Assembly (NCBI GenBank): GCA_024426085.1
Contig: CP087974.1
Span: 4,320,001-4,384,000 of the forward strand
Source: Rhizobium sp. RCAM05350
Lineage (GTDB): Bacteria; Pseudomonadota; Alphaproteobacteria; Rhizobiales; Rhizobiaceae
Direction of reading: 5' to 3'
Length of the DNA stretch: 64,000 bases
Shown here: positions 42,032 through 52,310 of the stretch, one piece after another
How positions within the stretch are numbered: position 1 is the first letter of the stretch
How the letters are laid out: every line of letters starts with the position of its first letter
Program-made: the position numbers and the translations under genes
Notes under the pieces: generated by a model
The model's database searches: none
The model's input: the letters and a program-made list of their open reading frames with translations, nothing else
Told to the model about the DNA's origin: nothing

Positions 42032-43124
42032 ATGATGTCCAAAGCGGCTGAAATCGATATTGTATCCGTTTCCAAAATCTATGGCAGCACCACTGCCGTC
42101 CATTCCATCAGCTTGAAAATACCCTCCGGCAGCTATTGCTGCTTTCTCGGTCCGTCCGGCTGCGGCAAGACCTCGACGCTCAGGATGATTGCCGGACACG
42201 AGAGCATTTCGTCAGGCGATATCCGGCTGGGGAATGTTGTCGTCACGGATTTCCCGCCGGCCAAGCGCGGTACGGCGATGATGTTCCAGTCCTATGCGCT
42301 GTTCCCCCATCTCGACCTCATCGACAACGTCGCCTTCAGCCTGAAGATGAAGGGCGTCGAGAAGGAAGAGCGTCGCGCCAAGGCGCTGGAGATGCTGAAG
42401 CTGATGCAGATGGAGCCTTATGCCACCCGGCGTCCGGCGCAGCTTTCCGGCGGCCAGCAGCAGCGCGTGGCGCTCGCCCGCGCTCTGATCACCGATCCGG
42501 AAGCCCTGCTGCTCGACGAGCCGTTGTCGGCACTCGATCCGTTCCTGAAGATCCGCATGCGCGCCGAGTTGAAGAAGCTGCAGAAGAGCCTCGGCATCAC
42601 CTTCGTCCACGTCACGCACAGCCAGGAAGAGGCGATGGCGCTGGCTGACATCATCGTCATCATGAATGACGGCCGCATCGAGCAGGCGGCGCATCCGCGC
42701 GAAGTGTTCGAGCGCCCGGCCACCGCCTTCGTCGCCCGCTTCATGGGCGACCACAATGTGCTCACCGGCCGCGTCGTCGCTAGCGGCGACGGCAAGGTGA
42801 CGCTGGAAGTGCCTGAAGGCCAGACGTTCACCGTCGCTGGCCCGGACCAAGCGCCCGGCGCCCCTGATCGACATCGGCGTGCGCACCGACCGCGTCCGGC
42901 TTGCCACCGCATCCGACAAGACACTGGGTTTCAACGGCATCGTCTCCAACGTCGAATACCGCGGAGCCTCCGTGAAGATCACCGTCATCGGTGCCGGAAG
43001 CGACGATTTCACCGTCATCGCCACCGACGCCGATTACTTCGAAAAACCCGTATCGGTCGGCGATGCGGTGTCCCTGAGTTGGGGCCTGGAGGACGCAGTC
43101 CTTCTCGGCCACATTGCTGCCTAA
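42032..43124 (+). CDS. ABC transporter ATP-binding protein (PotA type), first polyamine-like importer, one frame break
   Basis: About 363 residues. Walker A GPSGCGKTSTLRM, signature LSGGQQQRVALARALI, Walker B LLLDEPLSALDP, switch VTHSQEEAMALADI and a C-terminal TOBE-like domain ending WGLEDAVLLGHIAA. The break near 42861 reads CCC as CCCC; the corrected join is GALIDIGVRTDRVRL. Followed by the binding protein and two permeases in the same direction. Confidence 0.88.
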
Positions 43125-43158
43125 TCCTGATCAACATCAAAAAATGAGGGAACGTCAC

Positions 43159-44448
43159 ATGACCAATGAAACCAAAACGCCAAAGGGAATTTCACGGCGT
43201 GGCCTGCTGAAGACCGGTGCGGCTGCGACCGGCGCGATCGTCGGCTCGGGCCTGATCACCGGCTTCCCGACCATCTGGGCGCAGAACCCGATCACGCTGC
43301 GCCAGTTCGGCACCGGCGTCTCGAACATCAACGCCATCGCCGAGAAGTGCAAGGCCGACCTCGGCATCACGCTCGAGATGACGGCGACGGATTCCCGACG
43401 CCGCTGCCCAGCGCCGTGACCCAGCCGGATAGCTACGACATCGCCGACATCGAATACTGGATCCTGAAGAAGGTCTTCCCGGCCGGCGTCATCCAGCCGA
43501 TGGATATCAAGAAGCTGAAGTACTATGACAAGATCGTTCCGCTGTTCAAAACCGGCAAGCTGAAGCCCGACAGCGTCATCGCGCAGGGTACCGCGCCGCA
43601 CACGGTCGGTTATGTCGAAGCGATTGGCGACAAGACGTTTGCCAAGGGCGAAACCCAGTTCTTCACCATGGTTCCGACCATCTACAACGCCGACACGCTC
43701 GGCATCCGCCCCTGACCTCGTCGGCCGCGACATCACCTCCTGGGCCGATATCATGGACCCGGCGTTCAAGGGCAAGACCTCGATCCTCAACATCCCGTCG
43801 ATCGGCATCATGGACGCCGCGATGATCATGGAAGCACTCGGCAACATCAAATATGCCGACAAGGGCAACATGACCAAGGAAGAGATCGACGCAACGATCG
43901 ACTTCCTCATCAAGGCCAAGCAGGACGGCCAGTTCCGCGCCTTCTGGAAGTCGTTCGACGAGTCGGTCAACCTGATGGCATCGGGCGAAGTCGTCATCCA
44001 GTCCATGTGGTCGCCGGCCGTTGCCGCCGTCCGCTCGAAGGGCATCGCCTGTAAGTACCAGCCGCTCAAGGAAGGCTATCGCTCGTGGGGCGGCGGCCTC
44101 GGCCTTGCTGCTCACCTCGAAGGTGCCCAGCTCGACGCAGCCTATGAGTACATCAACTGGTACACGTCCGGCTGGGTCGGCGGCTACCTCAACCGCCAAG
44201 GCTACTACTCCGCTGCCATGGATACCGCCAAGGAATTCATGTCGGCCGACGAGTGGGGCTACTGGATCGAAGGCAAGCCCGCAACCGGCGACATCATGTC
44301 CCCGGAAGGCAAGGTCATGGAGAAGGCCGGCGCCGTCCGTGACGGCGGTTCCTTCGAGGAACGCATGGGCAAGGTCGCCTGCTGGAACTCGGTCATGGAC
44401 GAGGACCGCTACATGGTGAAGCGCTGGAACGAATTCATCGCTGCTTAA
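43159..44448 (+). CDS. ABC transporter substrate-binding protein (PotD type), first importer, three indels
   Basis: About 430 residues with a twin-arginine signal (ISRRGLLKTGAAATGAIVGS). Motifs: NPITLRQFGTGVSNINAIAE, QPDSYDIADIEYWILKKVFP, TIYNADTLGIRPDLVGRDIT, and EYINWYTSGWVGGYLNRQGY. Breaks lie near 43397 (C gained) and 43420 (one GC unit lost), together restoring ATDSDAAAQRAVTQP, and near 43711 (C gained). PotD-like binding proteins take polyamines, opines, betaines or related cations; the ligand is not fixed by sequence. Confidence 0.87.
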
Positions 44449-44454
44449 GGGAAC

Positions 44455-44628
44455 TCCCTCCCCCTTGTGGGGAGGGTTGGGGAGGGGACTTTCCTGTTCA
44501 AAGAAAACCCCTCCCGCCCCTTCGGGCCACCCTCCCCACAAGGGGGAGGAAAGGTCCCGCGCATGCCGCAAAGTCCTTCTCCCCGCTTGCGGGGAGAAGG
44601 TGCCCGGACAGGGCGCGGATGAGGGGCT
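44455..44628. repeat. Rhizobial intergenic palindromic repeat elements (copy 2 plus a second type)
   Basis: 44455-44549 is a long imperfect palindrome: CTCCCCCTTGTGGGGAGGGT at one end and its near-complement CACCCTCCCCACAAGGGGGA at the other. 44575-44628 repeats the hairpin-plus-tail unit found at 36532-36582 (CCTTCTCCCCG/CGGGGAGAAGG, then GACAGGGCG...GATGAGGGGC), with one extra GC in the tail. The elements split the binding-protein and permease genes of one operon and may set differential mRNA levels. Confidence 0.75.
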
Positions 44629-44675
44629 TTCCCCGCATCCGAAAAAGGAATTCGACCAAACCGGAGACGCACGAC

Positions 44676-45603
44676 GTGACAGCAGCTATCACGGACGAAG
44701 ACACGCAGATCGCAGGGCCGGCAAAGCCGCCGATCACCGCCACGATCGGCAGGATGGCATCGCGCGTCGCCTCTTATCTGCAGGCGTTGGCGCTGGCGCT
44801 GATCCTCGGCTTCTTCTTCCTGCTGCCGATCCTGATGATCGCGGTCGTGAGCTTCTGGGATTATGACTTCGCCGGCCTCTATCCCGATTTCCTGACCATG
44901 AACTACACGGATACGCTGGGTTCGTGGGTGACGTGGAAGACCTATCTGAACACGCTGAAATACACAGCGATGGTCTGGGGGCTGACGCTGCTGATCGGTT
45001 TCTGGGTTGCCTATTTCCTGGCCTTCCATATCCGCACGACGACCATGCAGATGGTACTGTTTCTCGTCTGCACCGTGCCGTTCCTCACCTCCAACATCAT
45101 CCGCATGATCTCCTGGATCCCGGTTCTCGGCCGCAACGGTCTCGTCAACACGACGCTGATCGAGATGGGTGTCATTCCCAAGCCGATCGAGTGGCTGCTC
45201 TATTCCGATTTCGCCGTGGTGCTGGCCATGGTGCATTTGAACACGCTGTTCATGGTAACCCCGATCTTCAACACCTTGATGCGCATCGATCGTTCGCTGA
45301 TCGAGGCCGCACGCTGACGCGGGCGCCAATGGCTGGCAGATCCTCTGGAATGTCATCATTCCGCTGGCCAAACCCGGCATTGCCATCGGCTCGATCTTCG
45401 TGGTGACGCTGGTCATGGCGGATTTTTCGACGGTGCAGGTGATGTCCGGTGGCCAGAGCGCGTCCGTGGCGCTGATGATGAAGAACCAGATGTCGCTGCT
45501 GCAATATCCGGCGGCTGCCGCCAATGCCGTCGTGCTTCTGATCGTCGTGCTCCTGATGGTCGCCGCCATCCTGCGCGTCGTCGATATCCGCAAGGAGCTG
45601 TGA
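44676..45603 (+). CDS. ABC transporter permease (PotB type), first importer, one frame break
   Basis: About 309 residues with six membrane segments (LALALILGFFFLLPILMIAV, YTAMVWGLTLLIGFWVAYFL, MVLFLVCTVPFLTSNIIRMI). The EAA loop reads LIEAARDAGANGWQILWNVI after correcting 45315, where CGCGAC is read as CGCTGAC and creates an in-frame TGA. GTG at 44676 has a GGAGA site 8 bp upstream and is preferred to an ATG at 44619 inside the repeat-flanking region. C-terminus LLMVAAILRVVDIRKEL. Confidence 0.87.
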
Positions 45604-45604
45604 G

Positions 45605-46426
45605 ATGAGCCACGAAAAACGCACCCTCGAATTCTACGTTCTGGCGGCCTTCTTCACGCTCTTCGTGCTGTTTCTCTACGGGCCGCTGTCGGCCGTCTTC
45701 ATCCTGTCCTTCCAGGGGCCGGAAGGCGGTTTGACCTTCCCGCTCAACGGCGTTTCCGTCCACTGGTTCTTCAACCTGTTCGAACAGCAGGCGGTCGGCG
45801 ACTTCGGGGCGTCGTTCAAGCGCTCCTTCACGCTCGGTCTGATGGTGATGATCGTCAATGTCGTCGTGTCGCTGCTGGCGGGGCTTGCCTTCCGCCGCAA
45901 GTTCCGCGGTTCGACGGTGCTGTTCTACCTGACGGTCGCCAGCCTCGTCGTGCCGTCGATCATCATCTCGCTCGGCATCGGCGTCATCTTCCAGCAGTTC
46001 GGCCTGAAGTCCGCCTGGTATTCCTCGGCCTTCGGCGCACATCTCACCTGGACGCTGCCGTTCGGCGTGCTGATCATGTTTGCCGTCTTCAACCGTTTTT
46101 CGCCGGCCTATGAGGAAGCGGCGCGCGATCTCGGGGCTACCTCGTGGCAGACGTTCGCCCATGTCGTCCTGCCGATGATTGCGCCCAGCCTGATCGGCGT
46201 CGGCCTGTTCGGCTTCACGCTGTCCTATGATGAATTTGCCCGCACGCTGATGACCTCCGGCACCTACAACACCCTGCCGCTGGAAATCTACGGCATGACG
46301 ACGAACGTCACGACGCCGGTGCTTTATGCGCTCGGCACCGTCACGACGCTGTTCTCCTTCTCCATCATCCTTGTGGCGCTCGCGATCATTCTGGTTTTGC
46401 GCCGCCGCCAGGCGAAAGTGGTCTGA
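45605..46426 (+). CDS. ABC transporter permease (PotC type), first importer
   Basis: Intact, 273 residues. Six membrane segments, beginning EFYVLAAFFTLFVLFLYGPL; EAA loop YEEAARDLGATSWQTFAHVV. The ATG follows the PotB stop by one base. Completes the ATPase/binding-protein/two-permease importer. Confidence 0.92.
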   Translation: MSHEKRTLEFYVLAAFFTLFVLFLYGPLSAVFILSFQGPEGGLTFPLNGVSVHWFFNLFEQQAVGDFGASFKRSFTLGLMVMIVNVVVSLLAGLAFRRKFRGSTVLFYLTVASLVVPSIIISLGIGVIFQQFGLKSAWYSSAFGAHLTWTLPFGVLIMFAVFNRFSPAYEEAARDLGATSWQTFAHVVLPMIAPSLIGVGLFGFTLSYDEFARTLMTSGTYNTLPLEIYGMTTNVTTPVLYALGTVTTLFSFSIILVALAIILVLRRRQAKVV

Positions 46427-46432
46427 TCCCGC

Positions 46433-47172
46433 ATGCGCATCCTCGTCGTCAATCCCAATACCACCCAATCCATGACGGACAAGGCGGCAGAAGCGGCCCC
46501 GCGCCGTCGCCGGCCGTGGCACCGAAATCATCGCCGCTACCTCGCAGATGGGGCCGGTCTCGATCGAGGGCCATTATGACGGGGCCATGGCACTGCCGGG
46601 GCTGCTGGCCGAGATCAGGAAAGCCGAAGCAGCCGGTGCGCAGGCCGCGGTCATTGCCTGCTTCGACGATACCGGCCTTGATGCCGCCCGTTCGCTTGCC
46701 GGTTTTCCCGTTCTCGGTATTTGCGAGTCCGCCCTAATCACCGCCGGTTTTCTGGCGCAGCGCTTTACCGTGGTAACGACGCTGGAGCGGTCGCGTATAC
46801 TTCTGGAAAACCTGTCACGCCATTATGGCTTCGGTGGTCGTGCCAAGGTGAGGGCGGCGGATATTCCGGTGCTTGAACTGGAAGATCCGAGCGTCCGGAG
46901 CGATCGGAAAACTCCGTTTCCAGATCGAGCTGGCGCTTGAGGAAGATGGCGCTGAGGCGATCGTGCTTGGCTGCGCCGGAATGGCCGATCTCGCCCATGC
47001 GCTGCAGGAGGAATATGGTGTGCCGGTCGTGGATGGCGTGTCCGCGGCGGTGAAGCAGGCGGAGGCGCTGATTGCACAGCGGCTGACGACCAGCAAGCGG
47101 GGTTCGTATGCCTCGCCACTGGCGAAGACCTATCTGGGGGCGATGGCGGCGTTTGCACCGGCAGCAGGCTGA
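46433..47172 (+). CDS. Asp/Glu/hydantoin racemase family protein, two frame breaks
   Basis: About 247 residues. N-terminus MRILVVNPNTTQSMTDKAAE; first catalytic Cys in AAVIACFDDTGLDAARSLAG, second in AEAIVLGCAGMADLAHALQE; also VSIEGHYDGAMALPGLLAEI and GVPVVDGVSAAVKQAEALIA. Both Cys residues of the two-base racemase mechanism are present. Breaks: about 46498 (CCC to CCCC) and 46893 (one GC unit lost, restoring DPSASGAIGKLRFQIE). It lies directly behind the importer, which suggests that the imported compound or a product has a stereocentre or a hydantoin-like ring. Confidence 0.85.
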
Positions 47173-47190
47173 TCTCTTCCCGAGGGGAGA

Positions 47191-47433
47191 TCAACGTGGG
47201 GCAGCCATCCGCTCCACCCACTCCGCCCCGATCTGCCATCGCCGCAACACGTCCAGTGGATCCTCCGCATCCAGCCGCGAACAGATACGGTAGACTTCCA
47301 GCACCTCGGCGCTCATCTCCCCCTGATGGTAAAGGAAGGTTGCGGCGGCATAGCGGGTGCGGCCGGACCATTCGAGGCCCGGTGGCGTGTTGATCAGCTC
47401 CCAGTTTTGGCGGATTTCGTCGTCCATCTCCAT
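47191..47433 (-). CDS. Small hypothetical protein behind the GcvT-like gene
   Basis: 80 residues, intact: MEMDDEIRQNWELINTPPGL, RTRYAAATFLYHQGEMSAEV, LEVYRICSRLDAEDPLDVLR. Acidic and predicted mostly helical, with no signal peptide or membrane segment. I do not recognise the family. It starts 4 bp after the stop of the GcvT-like gene and is therefore probably the last gene of that operon; a small accessory subunit or assembly factor is possible. Confidence 0.7.
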   Translation of the reverse strand: MEMDDEIRQNWELINTPPGLEWSGRTRYAAATFLYHQGEMSAEVLEVYRICSRLDAEDPLDVLRRWQIGAEWVERMAAPR

Positions 47434-47437
47434 GCCG

Positions 47438-48659
47438 TCAGAACGGGCCGGGCGGGGAGGCCGCGCGGCGGTCGAGCTTGATGAAGGGGCGGGGGTACGA
47501 TGCGGGCGCGCTTCATCATCTTCTGGTATTGCAGCTCGCGCAACGCATAGATTTCCACCCAAAGGTCTTCGGTGAGGCGCGTGCCGTAGGGCCGCGTCAG
47601 GCTGGCGATAGCGATGTTGCGCTTGGCAAGCGGCGACCAGATGGCGGCGCTGACAAGGCCGGCCTCGTGCTTCTTCCGGTGGTAGATGACGGCGCCGTCA
47701 GCGGGAATATTACCTTCAATTTCAAGGCCGACGAGGACGTGCTTGAGAGTTTGATTCCGCCGTGCTTCAAGTATCGCTTTACGTCCGTTGAAATTGACTT
47801 TTTCTGCATCGACCAGCCAGTCCAGTCCGATCTCGTCCGGCATCCGGGCGCGGTCAGCGCGCAATGTCGTCTCGGCGGTCATGAAATCGGCATTGGCGAC
47901 GATGAAGCCGGCCTCGATGCGGGCGCGGTTGAGCGCGGCGTAACCGATGGCGCGAATGCCATGAAGCTGCCCGCCCGTCCACAGGCGATCCCATAGGCTG
48001 AGCGCTGCTTCGGCCGGGACGAACAGTTCATAGCCGAGATCCCCGGTGAAGCCGGTGCGCGAGATGGTGACCGTGCTGCCCCCATGCGGGAAATCGGCGA
48101 GCTGGAACGGTTTTAGACGTTCGACGCCGTCGAAGCCGGCCTTGGACAGAACGGCAAAGGATGTCGGACCTTGTAACGCGAGGCCGGCGATCTGCATCGT
48201 CTCCTCCACGACAGCGACGTCGAAGCCGATGGCGCTGTCGAGCAGCCAGGGCAGGTGGCGTTCCTGGCAGCAGAGGCGGAAAGTGTCAGCGGAGAGCCGG
48301 AACAGGGTGCCGTCATCGAGCACGTGGCCGTGATCGTCGCACCAGGCGGTGTAGTGGACGCGGCCGATGCCGAGCTTGGCGACGTTGCGGACGGTCAAGC
48401 GGTTGAGGTAACGCTCCGCATCCGGCCCGGCGATGCGGTATTTGACCATCGGTGAGATATCGAACAGCGCCGCCATCGAGCGGATGGCGAAATATTCGAG
48501 TTCTTCGTCAAAGACCGAATGCGGCGCCTTGTAGCCGGCCCAGGTGTACCAGTCGTTGGTTTCGCTGAGCGCGGCGATCCGCGGATGGAACGGGGTCTTG
48601 AAACGCGGCGTGGCGATATGGCTCTGCAGGGCGCGGCGGGTGTTCATCTCCAGCATCAT
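47438..48659 (-). CDS. GcvT / dimethylglycine-demethylase-like tetrahydrofolate protein, one frame break
   Basis: About 407 residues, aminomethyltransferase family. N-terminus MMLEMNTRRALQSHIATPRF; motifs FDISPMVKYRIAGPDAERYL, GIGRVHYTAWCDDHGHVLDD, VTISRTGFTGDLGYELFVPA, YAALNRARIEAGFIVANADF and a C-terminal AGLVSAAIWSPLAKRNIAIA. The break near 47493 (CCCC to CCCCC) hides the tail RIVPRPFIKLDRRAASPPGP. Its start overlaps the stop of the FAD oxidoreductase gene (ATGA), so the two probably work together: oxidation of an N-methyl group, then transfer of the one-carbon unit to THF. Confidence 0.85.
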
Positions 48660-50269
48660 GATCTGTCTCCCGAAAGAATGTGGCACGCGGCAAGAAGCCC
48701 CGGCAGGCCGGAAATTCCGCCGCCCGGATGCGAGCCGGCACTGGCGAGGTAGAGACCGGAAAGCGGTGTCATATAGCCGGCGGCAGCGTTGACCGGGCGG
48801 TTGACCAGCAGCTGATCGGCCTGCAGCTCGCCATGATGCCAGTGCCCGCCGGGTAGATGGTAATGCGTTTCCATATCGGCTGGCGTCATCAGGCTGCTGG
48901 CGATAATGCTTTTGCTCAAGCCCGGCGCGTAACGCTCCAGTGTTTCGAGGATGATCTTTTCGAATGCCGCCTTGCCGCTTTCCCAACCGCCCTTGAGATC
49001 ATAGGGCGCGAACTCGACCAGAGCCGAGAGTGTCGCGCCACCGGAGGCCGCGAGCGCCGGATTGGCGAGGCTTGGCAAGGTGATCTCCATCACCGGATCG
49101 GGAGAGAATTCGCCATATTTTGCCGGGTTGAAGGCATTTTCGACATGGGCGATAGAGCGGGCGATGACCAACCTGCCGCGATGATCCTCAGTTGAGACGC
49201 CGGTGAAGGCGGGTGGCTGATCAAGTCCAGATCGAGTTTGGCGACATTGCCTTTCGAGCGGATATTGCTGACGGCGCGAACGAAACCGGTGCCGAGTTCG
49301 GCGGTGTCGCAAAGTTTCAGGAACGTCGCCTGTGGATGGATTGCGGAGATGATGATGGGTGCATTCAACTGCTCGCCACAGCCGAGAACGACGCCGGTTG
49401 CCGTGCCGCGGTCGGCGAGGATGCGCGCGACTGCGGTCCCGGTGCGGATCGTCACCCCGGCAGCTGTCGCTGCCTGTTCGAAGGCCGGCGCGAGTGTGCT
49501 CATACCGCCTTGCGGGATGAACTGCGCGCCGGTCTTGCCGTTGGCTTCTCCGGTCAGGCGATAATAGAGGCCGAGCAGGGAGGTTGGCGATCGTGGCCCG
49601 AGATGGATACCGAGCGTGGCGTCGAAGGCGACGAGGCCCTTGAGGCGGTCGTCGCTCAGATATTCGTCGGCGACATCCGCGACGTTCATCAGCAGCATGC
49701 GCAGGGAAGTCGCGGCCTTCTTCGCGGCCTTTGGTAATGAGACTGAAGCCCGCGCCGGCAAACGCGCCGAGATCGTTTAGCCCGACCTTGCCGATTTCCG
49801 GCGGGCGGCGCTTGAGGAAGCGCTTGAGGATGCTGGCCTGGAACATCAGCTTCTTGCGCATAGCGGCAAAGGCCTTGGTTTCCGCCGAGCTGATGCCATC
49901 GATGGTTTCGCCATAGGCGCCGCGCAGCACTGCGTGTTTGCCATCCGGCGAGAGCGCGACGGTCGGCAGCGACGCGCCGGATGCGGTGCTGGTCTCCAGT
50001 TTCAGCAGCCTGGCGACCTCTGGATCGAGCCTGTTAACAATATGGGCGAGACCGGCGGAGCGGTATCCAGGATGGAATTCGAAGCCGCGGATAGTGCCGC
50101 CGGTGCTTTCGGCTGCTTCCAGCACGACGACCTTGCGGCCATTCTGGGCGAGCACAGTGGCGGCGGTCAGGCCGTTATGGCCGCCGCCGATGACAATGGC
50201 GTCGAAGTCTGCGGCGTCGAAGTCTGCGGCGTCGAAGGTTGTGGTCCGGGCGAGATCAGATGACGTCAT
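48656..50269 (-). CDS. FAD-dependent oxidoreductase, phytoene-desaturase/PYROXD2-like (A), two frame breaks
   Basis: About 538 residues. Rossmann motif FDAIVIGGGHNGLTAATVLA, then VVVLEAAESTGGTIRGFEFH; substrate-domain stretches GLVAFDATLGIHLGPRSPTS, QFIPQGGMSTLAPAFEQAAT, and the C-terminal FAD motif GLYLASAGSHPGGGISGLPG. Breaks: about 49730 (one A gained) and 49228 (one C lost). The N-terminus has an unusual 15-bp tandem repeat. Carotenoid synthesis is unlikely because no other crt genes are present and a GcvT-like gene is coupled; amine oxidation is the better guess. The stop of gene B overlaps this start by 14 bp. Confidence 0.85.
   Translation of the reverse strand: MTSSDLARTTTFDAADFDAADFDAIVIGGGHNGLTAATVLAQNGRKVVVLEAAESTGGTIRGFEFHPGYRSAGLAHIVNRLDPEVARLLKLETSTASGASLPTVALSPDGKHAVLRGAYGETIDGISSAETKAFAAMRKKLMFQASILKRFLKRRPPEIGKVGLNDLGAFAGAGFSLITKGREEGRDFPAHAADERRGCRRRISERRPPQGPRRLRRHARYPSRATIANLPARPLLSPDRRSQRQDRRAVHPARRYEHTRAGLRTGSDSCRGDDPHRDRSRAHPRRPRHGNRRRSRLWRAVECTHHHLRNPSTGDVPETLRHRRTRHRFRSRRQQYPLERQCRQTRSGLDQPPAFTGVSTEDHRGRLVIARSIAHVENAFNPAKYGEFSPDPVMEITLPSLANPALAASGGATLSALVEFAPYDLKGGWESGKAAFEKIILETLERYAPGLSKSIIASSLMTPADMETHYHLPGGHWHHGELQADQLLVNRPVNAAAGYMTPLSGLYLASAGSHPGGGISGLPGLLAACHILSGDRS
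50199..50243 (-). repeat. 15-bp tandem repeat encoding FDAAD
   Basis: GTCGAAGTCTGCGGC on the plus strand is repeated about two and a half times, encoding FDAADFDAADFDA just before the Rossmann motif of oxidoreductase A. Length change by whole units would leave the frame intact. Confidence 0.8.
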
Positions 50270-51877
50270 GGGCCGGGCTCATTTCAGCGGGTTTCAGTTT
50301 CAGGTCGCGCAGGATTTCGGCGGCGGCATTACGGCCGGGAGCGCCCATGACGCCACCGCCAGGATGGGTGGAGGAGCCGCAGAGATAGAGGCCGGGAACC
50401 GGCGTTCGGTATTGCGCATAGCCGGGCACCGGGCGGTTGAACAGCAACTGGTCGAAGGTGAGTTCGCCCTGGAAAATATTGCCTTCGGTGAGGCCGACTT
50501 CCGCCTCGATCTCGCGTGGTGTGTGCACTTCCATGTGCAGGATGCGGTCGCGGAAGCCGGGCGAATAATCGGCGATCTGGCTGACGACGGTATCGGCAAA
50601 GGCATCGCGGTCGGCATCGGTCCAGTCGCGGCTTTCGATCCGCGGCGGACAATATTGCACGAAACAGCTCATGAAATGTTTGCCCGGTGGCGCCATGGTT
50701 GGGTCGAGTGTTGTCGGGATGACCATGTCGACGAAGGGATCGGCGGAATAGCGGCCACCCTTCCAGTCGTCATAGGCGCGCTCCATCCGTTCCATCGAAT
50801 CGGTGAAATGCAGGTCGCCACGGATGCAGGAGGAATTCTTCGGCAGCGCCGGAAATTCCGGCAGGCTGTCGAGCGCGATGTTGAGCTTGCCGGACGAGCC
50901 GCGCATCTTGAAGTGCTTGACGCGGTGGACGAAAGTTTCAGGCAGGGCGTCTTCCTCGACCAGCTTGAGGAAGGTGCGCTTGACGTCGGCATTCGAGACG
51001 ACGAGGTTGCCGCGCACTTCCTCGCCATCGGTAAGTACGACACCGGTAGCGCGGCCGCTGCGGGTCATGACCTTCGCAACATCGGCGCCGGTGCGGATCG
51101 TGCCGCCGGAGGCCTTGAAGGAGGAGGCGAGCGCCTGCGTGACGGCACCCATGCCGCCGCGGGCATAGCCCCAGGCGCCGACCGAGCCGTCAACTTCGCC
51201 CATGTAGTGATGCAAGAGCACATAGGCGGTGCCGGGCGACATGGGGCCAAGCGCCGTGCCGATGATGCCGGACAGCGCCAGATAGGCCTTGATGACATCG
51301 GTCTCGAAATATTCGTCGAGAAAGTCGGAGATCGACATGGTCCAGAAACGCAGTGTCTGGGCCATGTCATGGGCGGAGAATTCGCCGAACTTCTTGCCGA
51401 GATAGAGCAGTTCGGAAATGTCAGCGCGGCTTGAACGAGAATGGATCCAAGCGCGGTGCGCATCAAAAGCGGCTGGATGAAGCGGCATTGGCGGGTGACG
51501 TCGTGGGCGTAGCGGTCATAGGCTTCGGCATCGCGCTTGGAATAGCGGGCGAATTCGCGGCGGTGGCTGTCATGGTCGCGGTAGGAGGCGATGTAGTCGC
51601 CATCGCGAGTAAAGACCGCGCCGCCTTCGTAGGCGATGACCTGCAGGCCATGCTTGGGAAGTTCCAGGTCGCGCATGATTTCCGGGCGAAACAGCGAGCA
51701 GACATAGGAACAGTTGGAGTAGAGGAAGCCCGGCGTCAGCTCGCGGCTGGTGGCTGCACCGCCGACCCAATCGTTCTTTTCGAGCACCAGCACATCCAGC
51801 CCGGCGCGCTGCAGATAGCAGGCCGCGACCAGGCCATTATGGCCACCTCCGATCATCACCACATCGTATTTTTTCAT
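50256..51877 (-). CDS. FAD-dependent oxidoreductase, phytoene-desaturase/PYROXD2-like (B), two frame breaks
   Basis: About 540 residues, a paralogue of oxidoreductase A. Rossmann motif YDVVMIGGGHNGLVAACYLQ, then DVLVLEKNDWVGGAATSREL; middle LSGIIGTALGPMSPGTAYVL, GGMGAVTQALASSFKASGGT; C-terminal LYLCGSSTHPGGGVMGAPGR. Breaks: about 51451 (one G gained) and 51423 (CGCGAC read as CGCTGAC on the minus strand), correcting to RTALDPFSFKPRDISELLYL. First gene of a B-A-GcvT-small protein operon with the operator at 51937 about 60 bp upstream. Confidence 0.86.
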
Positions 51878-51936
51878 TCAGGTTTCTCCCTCATTGCGAA
51901 AAATCTGGCATGAAAAGCAGAATGTTGTCCAGTTAT

Positions 51937-51956
51937 ATTGAATGAATATTCAGCAA
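51937..51956. promoter_or_regulatory. Candidate BetI/TetR-type operator, site 1
   Basis: ATTGAATGAATATTCAGCAA contains the palindrome TGAATATTCA. It lies between oxidoreductase B and the TetR gene and matches the site at 61132-61151 (minus strand) at 18 of 20 bases. Confidence 0.7.
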
Positions 51957-52310
51957 GTATGTTGCAATCCTCTGATTATGCGATAGGATTTCGTGTCAGA
52001 GGTAAGACGGCGGGAATGACGGAATGTTCGAAACGTCAGTGCAGGAAGCGGGATATGTCGAGGCGGGCGGATTGCGTCCCGGCTTGGCGCCTGCGGCGCT
52101 GCATCCTGCAGTGGGGCTTACTGCCTGTTTCATGGCTTTGAAGGTGGTCGTCACGGACTGTCCTGAGGCGAGCATTCACAGTTGGAAAGCCAAGCAGAAG
52201 GTTCTTGACACCGGGCCGTATTGTCCCGCTCATCTGCCCGGTGAGAAACCGGGCGGGAGCGCATCATGAGCGTCGTTCTCAGCCTGAAGGGCAAGAAGGT
52301 AACGGTGAGA
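51957..52310. other. Leader region of the TetR gene
   Basis: No convincing gene is present here. ATG codons at 52266 and 52311 both open the TetR frame; 52311 (MKAVSAAETGENDKRGRKAS) gives the more usual length before the helix-turn-helix. Confidence 0.45.

Noticed and set aside
36470..44628. CRISPR-like array in the GC-rich repeats
   Set aside because: The units are palindromic intergenic elements in only a few copies with no regular spacers, and there are no cas genes.
48656..51877. Carotenoid biosynthesis by the phytoene-desaturase-like genes
   Set aside because: No crtB, crtE or crtY genes are nearby, and both genes are coupled to a GcvT-like THF protein and amine-related genes.
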